Shown: piece after piece, positions 1-8,570 of the stretch
How positions within the stretch are numbered: the first letter of the stretch is position 1
Layout of the letters: the number at the start of each line of letters is the position of its first letter
NCBI GenBank assembly: GCA_035294855.1
Contig: DATGKD010000098.1
Location: forward strand, 1-14,453
Origin: DATGKD01 sp035294855
Lineage (GTDB): Bacteria > Actinomycetota > Acidimicrobiia > Acidimicrobiales > UBA8190
Reading direction: 5' to 3'
Length of the DNA: 14,453 nt
Program-made: the position numbers and the translations under genes
Notes under the pieces: generated by a model
The model's input: the letters and a program-made list of their open reading frames with translations, nothing else
Databases searched by the model: none
Told to the model about the DNA's origin: nothing

Positions 1-2
1 TG

Positions 3-1673
3 ATGGACGAGCGGACAGAAGACGCTCGGGCCGGCGCGTCGGGGCTCCCCCGCCGGTTCCGCCGCAGCGCGATGTCGAACTACGCGCTGACGGCGGTGCT
101 CATGGCGGTGGCGCTCGTCACCACGCCCATCCTGACCAAGCATCTCGGGCCCCAGCGCTACGGCATCTGGGTCTTCGTGGGCTCGGCCGTCGCCTACGTC
201 CAGCTCCTCGACCTCGGCTTCGGCGGCGCCGTGGTGGCCGCGGTGGCCCGGTTGTCGGCGGCGGACGACGACGTCACCTTGGCGCGCACGCTCAATTCCG
301 CCTTCTTCCTCCTCACGATCCTCGGGCTCGTGGCCCTGGCGATCACCGGTATCGCCGCGACGTTGCTGCCCCTGGCACTGCACGTCGACCATGCGCTCGC
401 CAACACGACGCGGGTGCTCCTCCTGCTCCTCGGGCTCGACATGGCGTTGTCGATCCCCCTGGACACCTTCGGGTGCGGGCTCGTGGCACTGCAGCGCTTC
501 GACCTGTTGAACGCAACGCTGATCGGGGTCGCCGCGGGGCAGGCCGTGGCGTGGGTCGTCGTGCTCGGAACCGGCGGTGGCCTCATCCAACTGGGTGTCG
601 TCACCGTCGCCATCAGCCTCGTGGGCCAGGCCGTGCGCTACGCGCTCCTGCGGCGCATGGTGCCGGACCTCGTCATCTCCCTCGCCCGCGTCGACCGGAA
701 GGTCGTGCGGACCTTGGTATCGCCGGCCGGCTGGTTCGCGCTGGGCGACACGATCGAAGGACTCCGTGACTACGCCAGCGTCCTCGTGCTCGGCCTCGTC
801 CGGAACGTCTCGACGGCGGGCATCTTCGCCATCGGGGAGAAGCTCGCGACACTCGGCACGAAGCTGGGCACACCGCTGATCGACCCGTTCTTCCCGCACG
901 CGTCGGAGCTCGTCGGCCGTGGCGACGACGACGGTCTCAGCGCGGCTGCGCACACGGGTAACCGGCTCACGGCGGGCGCCACCATTCCGTGCTGCCTCGT
1001 GGTGGCCGTCCTCGCCCGACCCGCCCTGCTCGCGTGGGTGGGCCCCACGTACGAGCGGGCGACCGCAGCGGTGGTCATCCTGGCCGCGGCGTTCGGGCTT
1101 CGTTCGCTCGGCACTGCCCCGGCCCGGATCCTGAGCGGCGCCGGCGGTCAGCGGATGCTGGCCCTGGTGGGCATGATCGAGGTGGGGACCCAGGTGGCGC
1201 TCACAGCCGCCTTCGGAATCGCCTTCGGCCTGGTCGGGGTGGCCGTGGCGATCCTGACGTCCGTCGTGGGTATCGAGCTCGTCGTGCGGTTGCCGATGGT
1301 CGCCCGCCGGCTGCGCACCAGCCCCTTCGAGCTCGTCCGGCCCGTATTGCGCGCCCACGTGCCCGCGCTCGTGATGTCGGGAGTGGTCGGCTGGTTTGCG
1401 ATCCGGGCGACCACCCTCAGCTTCGTCCGGACACACGGTCGGGTCGCCGACGTGGGGATCGTGGCCGTCGCCGGCCTGGCGATGCTCCTCGTGTACGCGG
1501 CGTCCTTCGCCTTCACCGGCCTCGACACGACGACCCGCAGGCGCCTGGTCCTCCGACTGCGCCGCGCCCGGGCGACGCGACCGTCGGGCGACGCCGCGCA
1601 CGACGAGCATGCGAACGACGGCGCGCCTCCGACGGTGGGGGCCGTCGGCCCGAGTGCCGAGCACCGGTTATGA
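3..1673 (+). CDS. Wzx-type polysaccharide flippase, multi-pass membrane protein
   Basis: A 556-residue, very hydrophobic protein of the oligosaccharide flippase (polysaccharide biosynthesis protein / MATE-like) family, which moves lipid-linked glycan units across the cytoplasmic membrane. After a charged N-terminus of about 25 residues comes the family's usual first helix and loop (the stretch with TKHLGPQRYGIWVF near residues 46-59), then roughly 12 membrane segments up to about residue 508. The last 45 or so residues are charged and rich in R, A and D and probably lie in the cytoplasm. The ATG overlaps a TGA at positions 1-3, suggesting translational coupling to an upstream gene outside the window. 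Two glycosyltransferase genes follow closely, which supports a role in surface polysaccharide export. The substrate cannot be read from the sequence. The ATG at 72 is a possible alternative start. Confidence 0.87.
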   Translation: MDERTEDARAGASGLPRRFRRSAMSNYALTAVLMAVALVTTPILTKHLGPQRYGIWVFVGSAVAYVQLLDLGFGGAVVAAVARLSAADDDVTLARTLNSAFFLLTILGLVALAITGIAATLLPLALHVDHALANTTRVLLLLLGLDMALSIPLDTFGCGLVALQRFDLLNATLIGVAAGQAVAWVVVLGTGGGLIQLGVVTVAISLVGQAVRYALLRRMVPDLVISLARVDRKVVRTLVSPAGWFALGDTIEGLRDYASVLVLGLVRNVSTAGIFAIGEKLATLGTKLGTPLIDPFFPHASELVGRGDDDGLSAAAHTGNRLTAGATIPCCLVVAVLARPALLAWVGPTYERATAAVVILAAAFGLRSLGTAPARILSGAGGQRMLALVGMIEVGTQVALTAAFGIAFGLVGVAVAILTSVVGIELVVRLPMVARRLRTSPFELVRPVLRAHVPALVMSGVVGWFAIRATTLSFVRTHGRVADVGIVAVAGLAMLLVYAASFAFTGLDTTTRRRLVLRLRRARATRPSGDAAHDEHANDGAPPTVGAVGPSAEHRL

Positions 1674-1677
1674 CGAT

Positions 1678-1683
1678 GGAGGA
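1678..1683 (+). promoter_or_regulatory. Shine-Dalgarno site for the family 2 glycosyltransferase
   Basis: GGAGGA lies between the flippase stop (1671-1673) and the ATG at 1687, three bases from that start. It rules out the much longer open frame that begins inside the flippase gene. The spacing is short but acceptable. Confidence 0.6.
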
Positions 1684-1686
1684 GCG

Positions 1687-2598
1687 ATGAGCGCGGACGC
1701 GCCCAGCGTCGCGATCGTCATCCCGGTGCGCAACGGAGAGGCGATGGTGAGAGCCTGCGTCGCCGCCTGTCTCGCCCAGAGCCGACGTGCCCGCGAGGTC
1801 ATCGTCGTCGACAACGGGTCGACGGACCGGACGGCGTCGGAGGCGGCCGCGGCGGGAGCCACAGTTCTGTTCGAGTCGCGTCGCGGCTCGTTCATGGCCC
1901 GCAACCGGGGCTGGCGTGCCGCGGCGGCGGACATCATTGCGTTCACCGACGTCGACTGCGTCCCCGAACCGACATGGCTGGCCGAGCTCACCGAGCCCTT
2001 CGGCCGAGCGGACGTGGAAGGCGTGGGCGGCGCCATCGTCCAAGCCGACAGAAATTCGGCGTCGCAACGCTGGATCGTCGAACGGCGGTTCCTCGACCAG
2101 CAGTTCAACGCCGACCACGTCTTCCTGCCATTCTTCGCCACCGCCAACGTGGCCTATCGGCGTCGGGTGCTCGAAGAGCTCGACGGCTTCGACGAAACGT
2201 TCCATCACACCGCGGGCGACAACGACATGTCGTGGCGCGTGCAGGCGTTGGCCGGAGGGCACCTCGTCTACCGGCCGTCGGCTCGTGTGCAGCACCACGT
2301 GGGGGAGAGCGCGACGGAGGTGACGGCCCGGTGGCGCCGCTATTCGGCCGGCATCTACCTTCTCGAGCGCCGGTGGTCGCAGTGGCCGGGCTTCCCCGAA
2401 ACACCGGGATTCTGGCGGCGGACCCGAAGGGTATGGGAACTGCCGTTTGCCCTCGCCCACCGGGCCGCCACCCGGCGCCCCCTCTCGATCGCCGCCATCG
2501 ACGCCGCTGTGGCGGTGAGCAGCGAAATCGGACGATTCAAGGGATATCTCGATGCCCGTACCAATCCGGTTACACCCCTCCGTGGCCCGAGCCGATAA
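1687..2598 (+). CDS. Family 2 glycosyltransferase (GT-A fold)
   Basis: A 303-residue protein with a complete GT2 domain. It opens with the strand SVAIVIPVRNGEAMV, followed by VIVVDNGSTDRT, typical of nucleotide-sugar binding. The metal-binding DxD is D88-V-D90 in FTDVDC. The acceptor/catalytic region is GDNDMSWRVQ at about residues 177-186, equivalent to the usual G-E-D-x-D-L-S-W-R, with the first Glu-Asp pair read here as Asp-Asn. No membrane segment is obvious, so it is probably cytoplasmic or membrane-associated. It lies 13 bases after the flippase stop and 27 bases before the next glycosyltransferase, so the three genes look like one operon. It should add a sugar to a lipid-linked glycan; donor and acceptor are unknown. 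Confidence 0.88.
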   Translation: MSADAPSVAIVIPVRNGEAMVRACVAACLAQSRRAREVIVVDNGSTDRTASEAAAAGATVLFESRRGSFMARNRGWRAAAADIIAFTDVDCVPEPTWLAELTEPFGRADVEGVGGAIVQADRNSASQRWIVERRFLDQQFNADHVFLPFFATANVAYRRRVLEELDGFDETFHHTAGDNDMSWRVQALAGGHLVYRPSARVQHHVGESATEVTARWRRYSAGIYLLERRWSQWPGFPETPGFWRRTRRVWELPFALAHRAATRRPLSIAAIDAAVAVSSEIGRFKGYLDARTNPVTPLRGPSR

Positions 2599-2625
2599 CG
2601 ACCCGAGGCGCTCCAACACACGTCG

Positions 2626-4311
2626 ATGACAACAGCGACTCGATCAGCCGACAACAACGGCAGCCGGCACGCCGTCACCGGGCCCGGGGCGCGCCCGAGC
2701 TCGAAGACCCGCCGGGCGCGCCAGGCCGAGGAGGTTCCCGTCTCGGACCGTCCCGCGATGAGCGTCGTCGTCTTCGGATACCACAACGAGGCCACGATCC
2801 TGCGGGCGGTCGCCTCCCTGTTGGACCAGCAGACGCGCGACCCCTTCGAGGTGGTCGTGGCCACCTCGGGGGGCGACCGCACCGCCGAGCTCGTGGCGCG
2901 CACCTTTCCCTCGGTGCCGGTGGCCGAGTCGCCCACCCGCCTCTTCCCCGGCGGAGTACGCAACCTGGGCGCGTCGCTCGCTCGCGGCGAGACGATCGCG
3001 TTCCTCGAGGCCGACTGCCTGGCATCTCCCGGTTGGGTGCAGCGACGGATCGACCTGCACCGAGCGGGGTACGAGGCCGTGGCCGGCGCGATGACGTCGC
3101 TCGCCGTCGACGGCAAGGCGGGCAAGGCGGGCCTCTACCTGCTCCACCCCAATCGGTTGCCGGGCCACACCGCCGGCCCGGCGCACGACTACCAGTCCTA
3201 CGGCCTGTCGTTCACCCGCACGTTGCTCGAGCGTGCCGGGCCGTTCGACGAGACGCTGCGCATCGACGAGGACACGGCCATGGTCGAACGCGTGCGTTTC
3301 CTCGGGGTGCAGCCGTGGTTCGAACCATCGATCGTCCGGCGTCACATCGGGCCGGGATCGGTCCTCGCTCTCGCCCGGGACCAATACGCGCGCGGCAGGC
3401 TCGACTCGTGGCGCGACGTCCTGCGCCTCCCTGCGGGACGGCACCGTCAGCGCTGGGAGAACAAATTCGGGGCGCGTAGCGCCATCGTCGTCTTGCGGAC
3501 ACTGCGGCGCACGAGCAAGAGGGTGCGATGGGTGGCCAACGAGTTGCGCCGTGGTCACGACGGGCGCATGTCCGAACTTCTCGGCCTGTTGCCGCTCATG
3601 GCCGTCGGCCAGGTCGCGCATCAGCTCGGCTGGTGCGTCGACCAGCTGCGCGTCGTGCATGCCGGTGACCACCGGCAGCTGCGCGGGCCGCTGCCGAGGC
3701 CGTCCGGCGTGCGCCGACGGGTGGTGGCGAGCGGTGACCGGTACGTGGCGCTCACGTTCGACGACGTCCCCTGCGACCACACCGGACGCATCCTGGACGT
3801 GCTCCGCCGCTACGGCGTCCCGGCGACCTTCTTCGTGTCGGGCGAGCGTGCGCAGGCGCGCCCCGAGGACGTGCGCGCCATCGCCGCTGACGGTCACGCC
3901 GTCGGCAGCGCAGGGTGGAAGAGCGCACCGTTCACCCAGTTGTCGGATCGCGACCTGCGAGCCGACATGGCCAGGACGAACCGGCTGCTCGAGGAGCTCA
4001 CCGGCAGGCCCGTGCACATCGTCCGCCCGCCCCTGGGCGACTACGACCAGCGGGTCGTGTCCGTCCTCGACCAACAGGGCTTGCAGACCTGGCTGTGGAC
4101 CACGCATCCCGAGTCGTACGGCCCCGCGGCGGACACCGGGGAGATCGTGGCGAAGACCGTCCAAGGGCTCACGCCCGGTTCGGTGCTCGTCTTGCACCGC
4201 GAGCCCGGCCAATCCGACACGGTCACTGCGCTCGCCGAGGTGATCAAGTCGGTGCGCGACCGCGGGTACGAGTTCGTGGGGCTGAACGGTTCGGCCCCGC
4301 GCCGGCCGTGA
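2626..4311 (+). CDS. Family 2 glycosyltransferase fused to a degenerate NodB polysaccharide-deacetylase domain
   Basis: A 561-residue two-domain protein. Residues 1-41 look disordered and basic. A GT2 domain runs from about 44 (MSVVVFGYHNEATILRAV) to about 290, with E128-A-D130 at the DxD position and D214-E-D216 as the likely catalytic acidic cluster. A basic linker with a moderately hydrophobic stretch (LLGLLPLMAVGQVAHQLGW, about 319-337) leads to a NodB-like domain from about 370. That domain keeps TFDDVP (377-382), R467-P-P and the final LH (H524). The H-x-x-x-H metal motif is absent: after GHAVG the histidine positions hold A429 and S433. The D-x-x-D-W motif reads as THPESY. I infer that the domain folds but does not deacetylate, perhaps acting as a glycan-binding or scaffolding module. 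The start is the first ATG after the previous gene; no good Shine-Dalgarno site is seen, and the ATG at 2758 is an alternative that keeps both domains. Confidence 0.84.
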   Translation: MTTATRSADNNGSRHAVTGPGARPSSKTRRARQAEEVPVSDRPAMSVVVFGYHNEATILRAVASLLDQQTRDPFEVVVATSGGDRTAELVARTFPSVPVAESPTRLFPGGVRNLGASLARGETIAFLEADCLASPGWVQRRIDLHRAGYEAVAGAMTSLAVDGKAGKAGLYLLHPNRLPGHTAGPAHDYQSYGLSFTRTLLERAGPFDETLRIDEDTAMVERVRFLGVQPWFEPSIVRRHIGPGSVLALARDQYARGRLDSWRDVLRLPAGRHRQRWENKFGARSAIVVLRTLRRTSKRVRWVANELRRGHDGRMSELLGLLPLMAVGQVAHQLGWCVDQLRVVHAGDHRQLRGPLPRPSGVRRRVVASGDRYVALTFDDVPCDHTGRILDVLRRYGVPATFFVSGERAQARPEDVRAIAADGHAVGSAGWKSAPFTQLSDRDLRADMARTNRLLEELTGRPVHIVRPPLGDYDQRVVSVLDQQGLQTWLWTTHPESYGPAADTGEIVAKTVQGLTPGSVLVLHREPGQSDTVTALAEVIKSVRDRGYEFVGLNGSAPRRP

Positions 4312-4328
4312 TACGCGAGGCGTCCTCG

Positions 4329-4334
4329 TAGCCT
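4329..4334 (+). promoter_or_regulatory. Putative -10 box (TAGCCT) for leaderless putA mRNA
   Basis: TAGCCT matches TAnnnT and ends 7 bases before the GTG at 4341, so transcription would begin at or next to the start codon. The GGAGGG at 4335-4340 abuts the GTG and is too close to act as a normal Shine-Dalgarno site. The box overlaps an in-frame TAG at 4329-4331, so translation cannot start further upstream. No convincing -35 is visible. Confidence 0.45.
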
Positions 4335-4340
4335 GGAGGG

Positions 4341-7300
4341 GTGCCTGCGGACCTGGAGGCCGATGTCGCCGCCTTGGTCGGCCAGATCACCGAGCTGAGC
4401 GAGCGGCACCGGAGCCGCCTGGCCAGCGCGTCGTGGTGGAACGACCGGATGCTCGACTGGGCGATCTCCCACCCGTCGTTCAAGACCCAGCTGTTCCGCT
4501 TCGTCGACGTCTTCCCGGCGACCACGGACGACGAGGACGTCGTGCGGCACCTCGAGGAGTACTTCCGCGAAGCGGAGGTGCCGCACGCCTTCGACCTCGG
4601 CCTCGAACTCGCGGAGCGTGTGCCCTTCGGCCCTGCGTTGTCCGCGCGCGTGGCGCGTCGCAACATCGCCCGCCTCGCCGGGCGGTTCATCGTGGGCACG
4701 GGGCCCGCCGGGGCGCTGGACAACCTCCACGCCCTGTGGCGCAAGGGCAGCGCCTTCACCGTCGACCTCCTCGGGGAGAAGACCGTCGACAACGCTGACG
4801 CCGATCGGTACGCGCGGCGCCTGGACGAAATGGTGGCGCAGCTCGTGGCCGGCAGCGCCGCCTGGGCGCCGGACGACCTGCTCGAACGCGACGACATCGG
4901 CCCGCTCGCGCGGGTGAACGTGAGCGTGAAGCCCACCGCCCTGTCTGCGCACTTCGCACCGCTCAGCCGCGAGGAGGGCGTGGCGGAGGTGCTCGCCCGT
5001 CTTCGGCCGGTCCTCGCCCGAGCGGCGCGGGGCCGCGCCCACGTGCACCTCGACATGGAGCACTACGACGTCAAAGACGTCACACTCGAGCTCCTCGAGC
5101 ATCTCGCCACCGACCCGGAGCTCGCTCCGCTCCAGTTGGGGGTCGTCGTGCAGGCGTACCTCAAGGACTCCTACGCCGACCTGCGCGACATCGTCGAGCT
5201 GTCACGGCGCCGCACGGGCACTGCCCTGTCCGGCGCCGGCGCGGGCACGCCGCTCACGGTGCGGCTGGTGCGCGGCGCCTACTGGGACGCGGAGACGATC
5301 CAAGCGCGCGCCGAGGGGTGGCCGGTGCCGGTCTTCGACGCCAAGGAGCACACCGACGCCAACTACGAACGCTGCACGCGTCTCCTCCACGAGAACCACG
5401 GCTCCGTGCGCGCCGCGTTCGGCACGCACAACCTGCGCTCGACCGCGTACGCCATCGCGTCGGCGCGGGTCGCAGGCATCCCCGACTCCGGGTACGAGAT
5501 CCAGATGCTGTACGGCATGGCCACGCCCATTCATGCCGCGCTCCGACAACTGGGCCTGCGGTTGCGCGTGTACGCGCCCGTCGGCGAGCTCGTTCCCGGC
5601 ATGGCCTACCTGGTCCGGCGACTCCTCGAGAACACGTCCAACGAGAGCTTCCTCCGCCAGCGCGCCAGCCCCCCGTCGACCGGCACCGAGCCGGTGCGGG
5701 CGCGGCCTTCGGCGCCAGTCGCCGTCCCCGGGCCCGACCCGGTTGCCACGCGTCCCCCGACCGATCCCGGCTTCCCGGGCCCGTACCGTCACGAACCTCA
5801 TGCCGAGTGGCGGCGGCGTCCCGTGCGTGACGGGGCCCGGCGGGCGCTCGACCACGTCGCCGCGGGCCTCGGATTCGACGTCCCGGCGTGGATCGACGGG
5901 CACGAGGAAGCGACGTCGACGGTCATCGACTCGGTCGACCCGTCGTGCCCCCGACGCCTCGTCGCCAGGTCCGCGTCGTGCGGCGATGACCACACCGAGC
6001 ACGCGGTCGCCGTGGCCGAACGCGCCTGGCCGGCCTGGCGCGACACCCGCGCCGAGGCACGCGCCGCGGTGCTGTTCGGCGCGGCGGCGTGGATGCGGGC
6101 GCGTCGCGCCGAGCTCGCCGGGCTCGAGGTCTACGAGGCCGGGAAGCCCTGGGCAGACGCCGACGCTGACGTCTGCGAGGCGATCGACTTCCTCGAGTAC
6201 TACGGGCGGCGCATGGTGGAGCTTGCCAAGGGCGCACCCGTGGAGTCGCCCCCGGGTGAGTCCAACACGATGCGGTACACAGGACGCGGCGTGGGCGCGG
6301 TCATCGCGCCGTGGAACTTCCCGCTCGCCATTCCGACCGGCATGGTGGCCGCCGCGCTCGTGACCGGCAACGCCGTCGTCTTCAAACCCGCCGAGCAGAC
6401 TCCCGGCACGGCATGGCGGCTCGTCGAGGCCCTGCGCGCCGGCGGACTCCCCGACGGGGTGCTCGGCTTCCTCCCCGGGCCCGGGGAAGTGGTGGGCGCG
6501 AAGCTCGTCCGGCATCCGAAGGTCGCTTTCGTCGCGTTCACCGGCTCCAAGGCGGTGGGGCTCGACATCGTCGAGCAGGCCGGGGTGCAGAGGCCCGGAC
6601 AACGAGACGTGAAGCGCGTCGTCGTCGAGATGGGAGGGAAGAACGCCATCGTCGTGGATGGCGACGCCGACCTCGACCAGGCGGTGCCCATCGTGGTCGC
6701 CTCCGCGTTCGGCTACTCGGGCCAGAAGTGCTCAGCGTGCAGCCGGTTGGTGGCGGTGGGCGGCGTCCACGACGAGCTGGTGGCGCGGGTAGCGGGCGCG
6801 GCGGCCGGCCTCCGCATCGGGCACCCGGCGGCGATGGGCGTGGACATGGGCCCCCTCATCGACGCCGAGGCCCAGGCACGGGTGCGGGCGTACGCCCGCA
6901 TGGCGAGCGACGAGGGCGACGTGGTCCTGGACAGCCCGGAGGTCCCCGCGGACGGCTACTTCGTCGGTCCCACGATCGTGACCGGCGTGGCACCCGACGC
7001 TCGGGTGGCGACCGACGAGATCTTCGGTCCGGTGCTCGCCGTCCTGCGCGCCGACACGATCGGCGACGCCATCGCGATCGCCAACCACACCGATTATGCG
7101 CTCACCGCCGGGATCGTGTCGCGCTCCCCCGCACACATCGAGCTGGCGACGCGCCGGCTCCGAGCCGGCAACATCTACGTCAACCGTGCCATCACCGGCG
7201 CGGTGGTCGGCCGGCAGCCGTTCGGGGGCTACGGCTTGTCCGGCGTGGGCTCGAAGGCGGGTGGCCCCGACTATCTGCTGCAATTCCTCGAGCCGGTCGC

Positions 7301-7346
7301 GGTGAGCGAGAACACGGTCAGACAGGGATTCGCTCCCGCCGAATAG
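4341..7346 (+). CDS. putA: Bifunctional proline dehydrogenase / L-glutamate gamma-semialdehyde dehydrogenase
   Basis: A 1001-residue fusion that oxidises proline to glutamate in two steps, the size of the minimal PutA enzymes without a DNA-binding domain. The N-terminal FAD-dependent proline dehydrogenase has the expected barrel motifs: VNVSVKPTALS, VHLDMEHYDVKD, VVVQAYLKDSY, VRLVRGAYW (307-315), FGTHNLRS and ENTSNESFLRQ (N434 to about 440). A Pro/Arg-rich linker of about 50 residues follows. The C-terminal NAD-dependent aldehyde dehydrogenase has APWNFPLAIPTG, VAFVAFTGSKAVG, the general-base glutamate E763 in VVEMGGKNA, the nucleophile C797 in GQKCSA, and EIFGPVLAV; the 34-residue spacing between E763 and C797 is typical. 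No N-terminal ribbon-helix-helix is present, so it should not repress its own gene. The GTG start appears leaderless. It sits apart from the polysaccharide genes by function. Confidence 0.95.
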   Translation: MPADLEADVAALVGQITELSERHRSRLASASWWNDRMLDWAISHPSFKTQLFRFVDVFPATTDDEDVVRHLEEYFREAEVPHAFDLGLELAERVPFGPALSARVARRNIARLAGRFIVGTGPAGALDNLHALWRKGSAFTVDLLGEKTVDNADADRYARRLDEMVAQLVAGSAAWAPDDLLERDDIGPLARVNVSVKPTALSAHFAPLSREEGVAEVLARLRPVLARAARGRAHVHLDMEHYDVKDVTLELLEHLATDPELAPLQLGVVVQAYLKDSYADLRDIVELSRRRTGTALSGAGAGTPLTVRLVRGAYWDAETIQARAEGWPVPVFDAKEHTDANYERCTRLLHENHGSVRAAFGTHNLRSTAYAIASARVAGIPDSGYEIQMLYGMATPIHAALRQLGLRLRVYAPVGELVPGMAYLVRRLLENTSNESFLRQRASPPSTGTEPVRARPSAPVAVPGPDPVATRPPTDPGFPGPYRHEPHAEWRRRPVRDGARRALDHVAAGLGFDVPAWIDGHEEATSTVIDSVDPSCPRRLVARSASCGDDHTEHAVAVAERAWPAWRDTRAEARAAVLFGAAAWMRARRAELAGLEVYEAGKPWADADADVCEAIDFLEYYGRRMVELAKGAPVESPPGESNTMRYTGRGVGAVIAPWNFPLAIPTGMVAAALVTGNAVVFKPAEQTPGTAWRLVEALRAGGLPDGVLGFLPGPGEVVGAKLVRHPKVAFVAFTGSKAVGLDIVEQAGVQRPGQRDVKRVVVEMGGKNAIVVDGDADLDQAVPIVVASAFGYSGQKCSACSRLVAVGGVHDELVARVAGAAAGLRIGHPAAMGVDMGPLIDAEAQARVRAYARMASDEGDVVLDSPEVPADGYFVGPTIVTGVAPDARVATDEIFGPVLAVLRADTIGDAIAIANHTDYALTAGIVSRSPAHIELATRRLRAGNIYVNRAITGAVVGRQPFGGYGLSGVGSKAGGPDYLLQFLEPVAVSENTVRQGFAPAE

Positions 7347-7356
7347 CCACGGGACG

Positions 7357-7388
7357 GCGTCGTCCCAGATCAGCGTCGTCCCAGCTCA
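7357..7388. repeat. Two-copy 16-bp tandem repeat downstream of putA
   Basis: Units GCGTCGTCCCAGATCA (7357-7372) and GCGTCGTCCCAGCTCA (7373-7388) lie head to tail with one mismatch, starting 11 bases after the putA stop. The rest of the 147-base gap up to 7493 is G-rich. It contains TAGGCG at 7473-7478, a possible weak -10 element for the next gene, and no terminator I can identify. Confidence 0.8.
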
Positions 7389-7493
7389 GGGGGCATTCTT
7401 TGCGGCGAGGGCGTGACCGATTCCCGCCGGGGTGGAACAATGCACGGTGAGGACGATCCAGCGGGGGCGAGGTAGGCGTGGGGGGCAGTGCCG

Positions 7494-8525
7494 ATGTCTG
7501 AGCGTGGCGTCGCGCGCGGGCGTCAACCATGGCGTTCGGGCAGGAACCCACGTCGTCCGGCGATGCTCGCCACCATGGTGCTCGCCGTGGGCGTCGCCGC
7601 CGCGGCGTGCTCGGGCGCCGAGCCTGTCGGCACCGTGGGCACCTCGCTGTCCGCCATGGGCGCGCAGGTCACGTTGGCGGCGGTGTACGACCCCGCCACG
7701 GTCAGCAACAGCTCGGTCGCGCAACCGGCCTACGGCCACGCCTTCGTCGCCGCCTCGCTGAACGTGCGCAACGTGTCGGGGTCGGCGGTCGACCTGGCGA
7801 CCATCTACAAGATCTCCAAGCTGCGAGACAACAAGCGGCGCGACCACGTCCCGAGCCCGAGCGGCACGGTCACCGAATGCCAGCGACTGGACTCGCTCGG
7901 CCAACTGCAACCCCACCAGAGCACGTCGGGCTGCGTGATCTTCGACGTGTCGATGCTCTCCCGGCCCGTCAAGCTGTTCATCACGAGCTCCCCGCAGGTG
8001 TCGTGGGCCATCAAGAGCGGCGCCATCCAAGCGGAGCCCTCGGGCGCGGCGGCCATCGGGCCAGTCCCCGCCGCGACCCAGCCGCCTGCTCCGGGCAATG
8101 GGGTCAGCGGCGGAAACACCGGTGACGGCGGGACCGGGAACAGCGGAGCGGGTGCCCCGCCCGCGTCGGGCGGCACCACGTCGTGCACGGGGAACACAGG
8201 AACCGGGTCGACGGGATCGGGCTGCCAGGGCGGCGCCGGGACACAGCTCAACTCCGGGTTCTCCATCGTGACCACGTCGCTTCCGGGGGCGACACCCGGC
8301 GGCGCCTATTCGGACCAACTCGTCGCGAGCGGGGGGGCGACCCCGTACCACTGGCGACGCATCAGCGGGTCACTACCGAAGGGCATCCACATCGGATCCG
8401 CGGGGCTGGTCTTCGGGCGCCCGCGCGCCGCGGCCGGGACCTACAGCTTCACCGTCGAGGTGAAGGACTCCACGCCCCACGGTCATCTGGAAGCGGTGCA
8501 GAACCTGAGCCTCACGGTGTCGTGA
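7494..8525 (+). CDS. Putative lipoprotein: DUF4352-like domain plus C-terminal Ig-like domain
   Basis: A 343-residue predicted secreted protein. An Arg-rich n-region (GRNPRRPAM) and hydrophobic core lead to a likely lipidated Cys at residue 39 (VGVAAAAC); the lipobox is weak, with Ala rather than Leu or Val at -3. Residues about 57-175 resemble DUF4352-type extracellular domains, with a strand like AFVAASLNVRNVSGSAVDL and then LQPHQSTSGCVIFDV; the two cysteines there could pair. Residues about 180-253 are a Gly/Ser/Thr/Pro linker carrying two further cysteines. Residues 254-343 match a putative-Ig (He_PIG-type) repeat: YSDQLVASGGATPYHW, SGSLPKGI, AAGTYSFTVEVKD. The protein is probably anchored outside the membrane; its ligand is unknown. 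The GTG at 7488 is an alternative start. I chose the ATG because a G-run at 7480-7486 sits at Shine-Dalgarno distance. Confidence 0.72.
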   Translation: MSERGVARGRQPWRSGRNPRRPAMLATMVLAVGVAAAACSGAEPVGTVGTSLSAMGAQVTLAAVYDPATVSNSSVAQPAYGHAFVAASLNVRNVSGSAVDLATIYKISKLRDNKRRDHVPSPSGTVTECQRLDSLGQLQPHQSTSGCVIFDVSMLSRPVKLFITSSPQVSWAIKSGAIQAEPSGAAAIGPVPAATQPPAPGNGVSGGNTGDGGTGNSGAGAPPASGGTTSCTGNTGTGSTGSGCQGGAGTQLNSGFSIVTTSLPGATPGGAYSDQLVASGGATPYHWRRISGSLPKGIHIGSAGLVFGRPRAAAGTYSFTVEVKDSTPHGHLEAVQNLSLTVS

Positions 8526-8570
8526 CGCTCGCCGCGTGTGCGTGACGAGGCGGGCGGGCATCATGGGCCG

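Noticed and set aside
1148..1528. Minus-strand frame within the flippase gene
   Set aside because: It is antisense to membrane helices of the flippase, is Thr/Ser/Arg-rich without motifs, and has no promoter or ribosome site.
3754..4200. Active polysaccharide deacetylase
   Set aside because: The TFDD motif is present, but the two metal-binding histidines and the D-x-x-D-W motif are not, so only the fold is called.
2644..4212. Minus-strand open frame of 522 codons opposite the glycosyltransferase-deacetylase gene
   Set aside because: It mirrors a gene with full domain matches, has low-complexity composition with no recognisable motif, and arises from the GC-rich third-position bias.
5202..6602. 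Minus-strand open frame of 466 codons inside putA
   Set aside because: It is antisense to conserved PutA motifs and has no domain signal or ribosome site.
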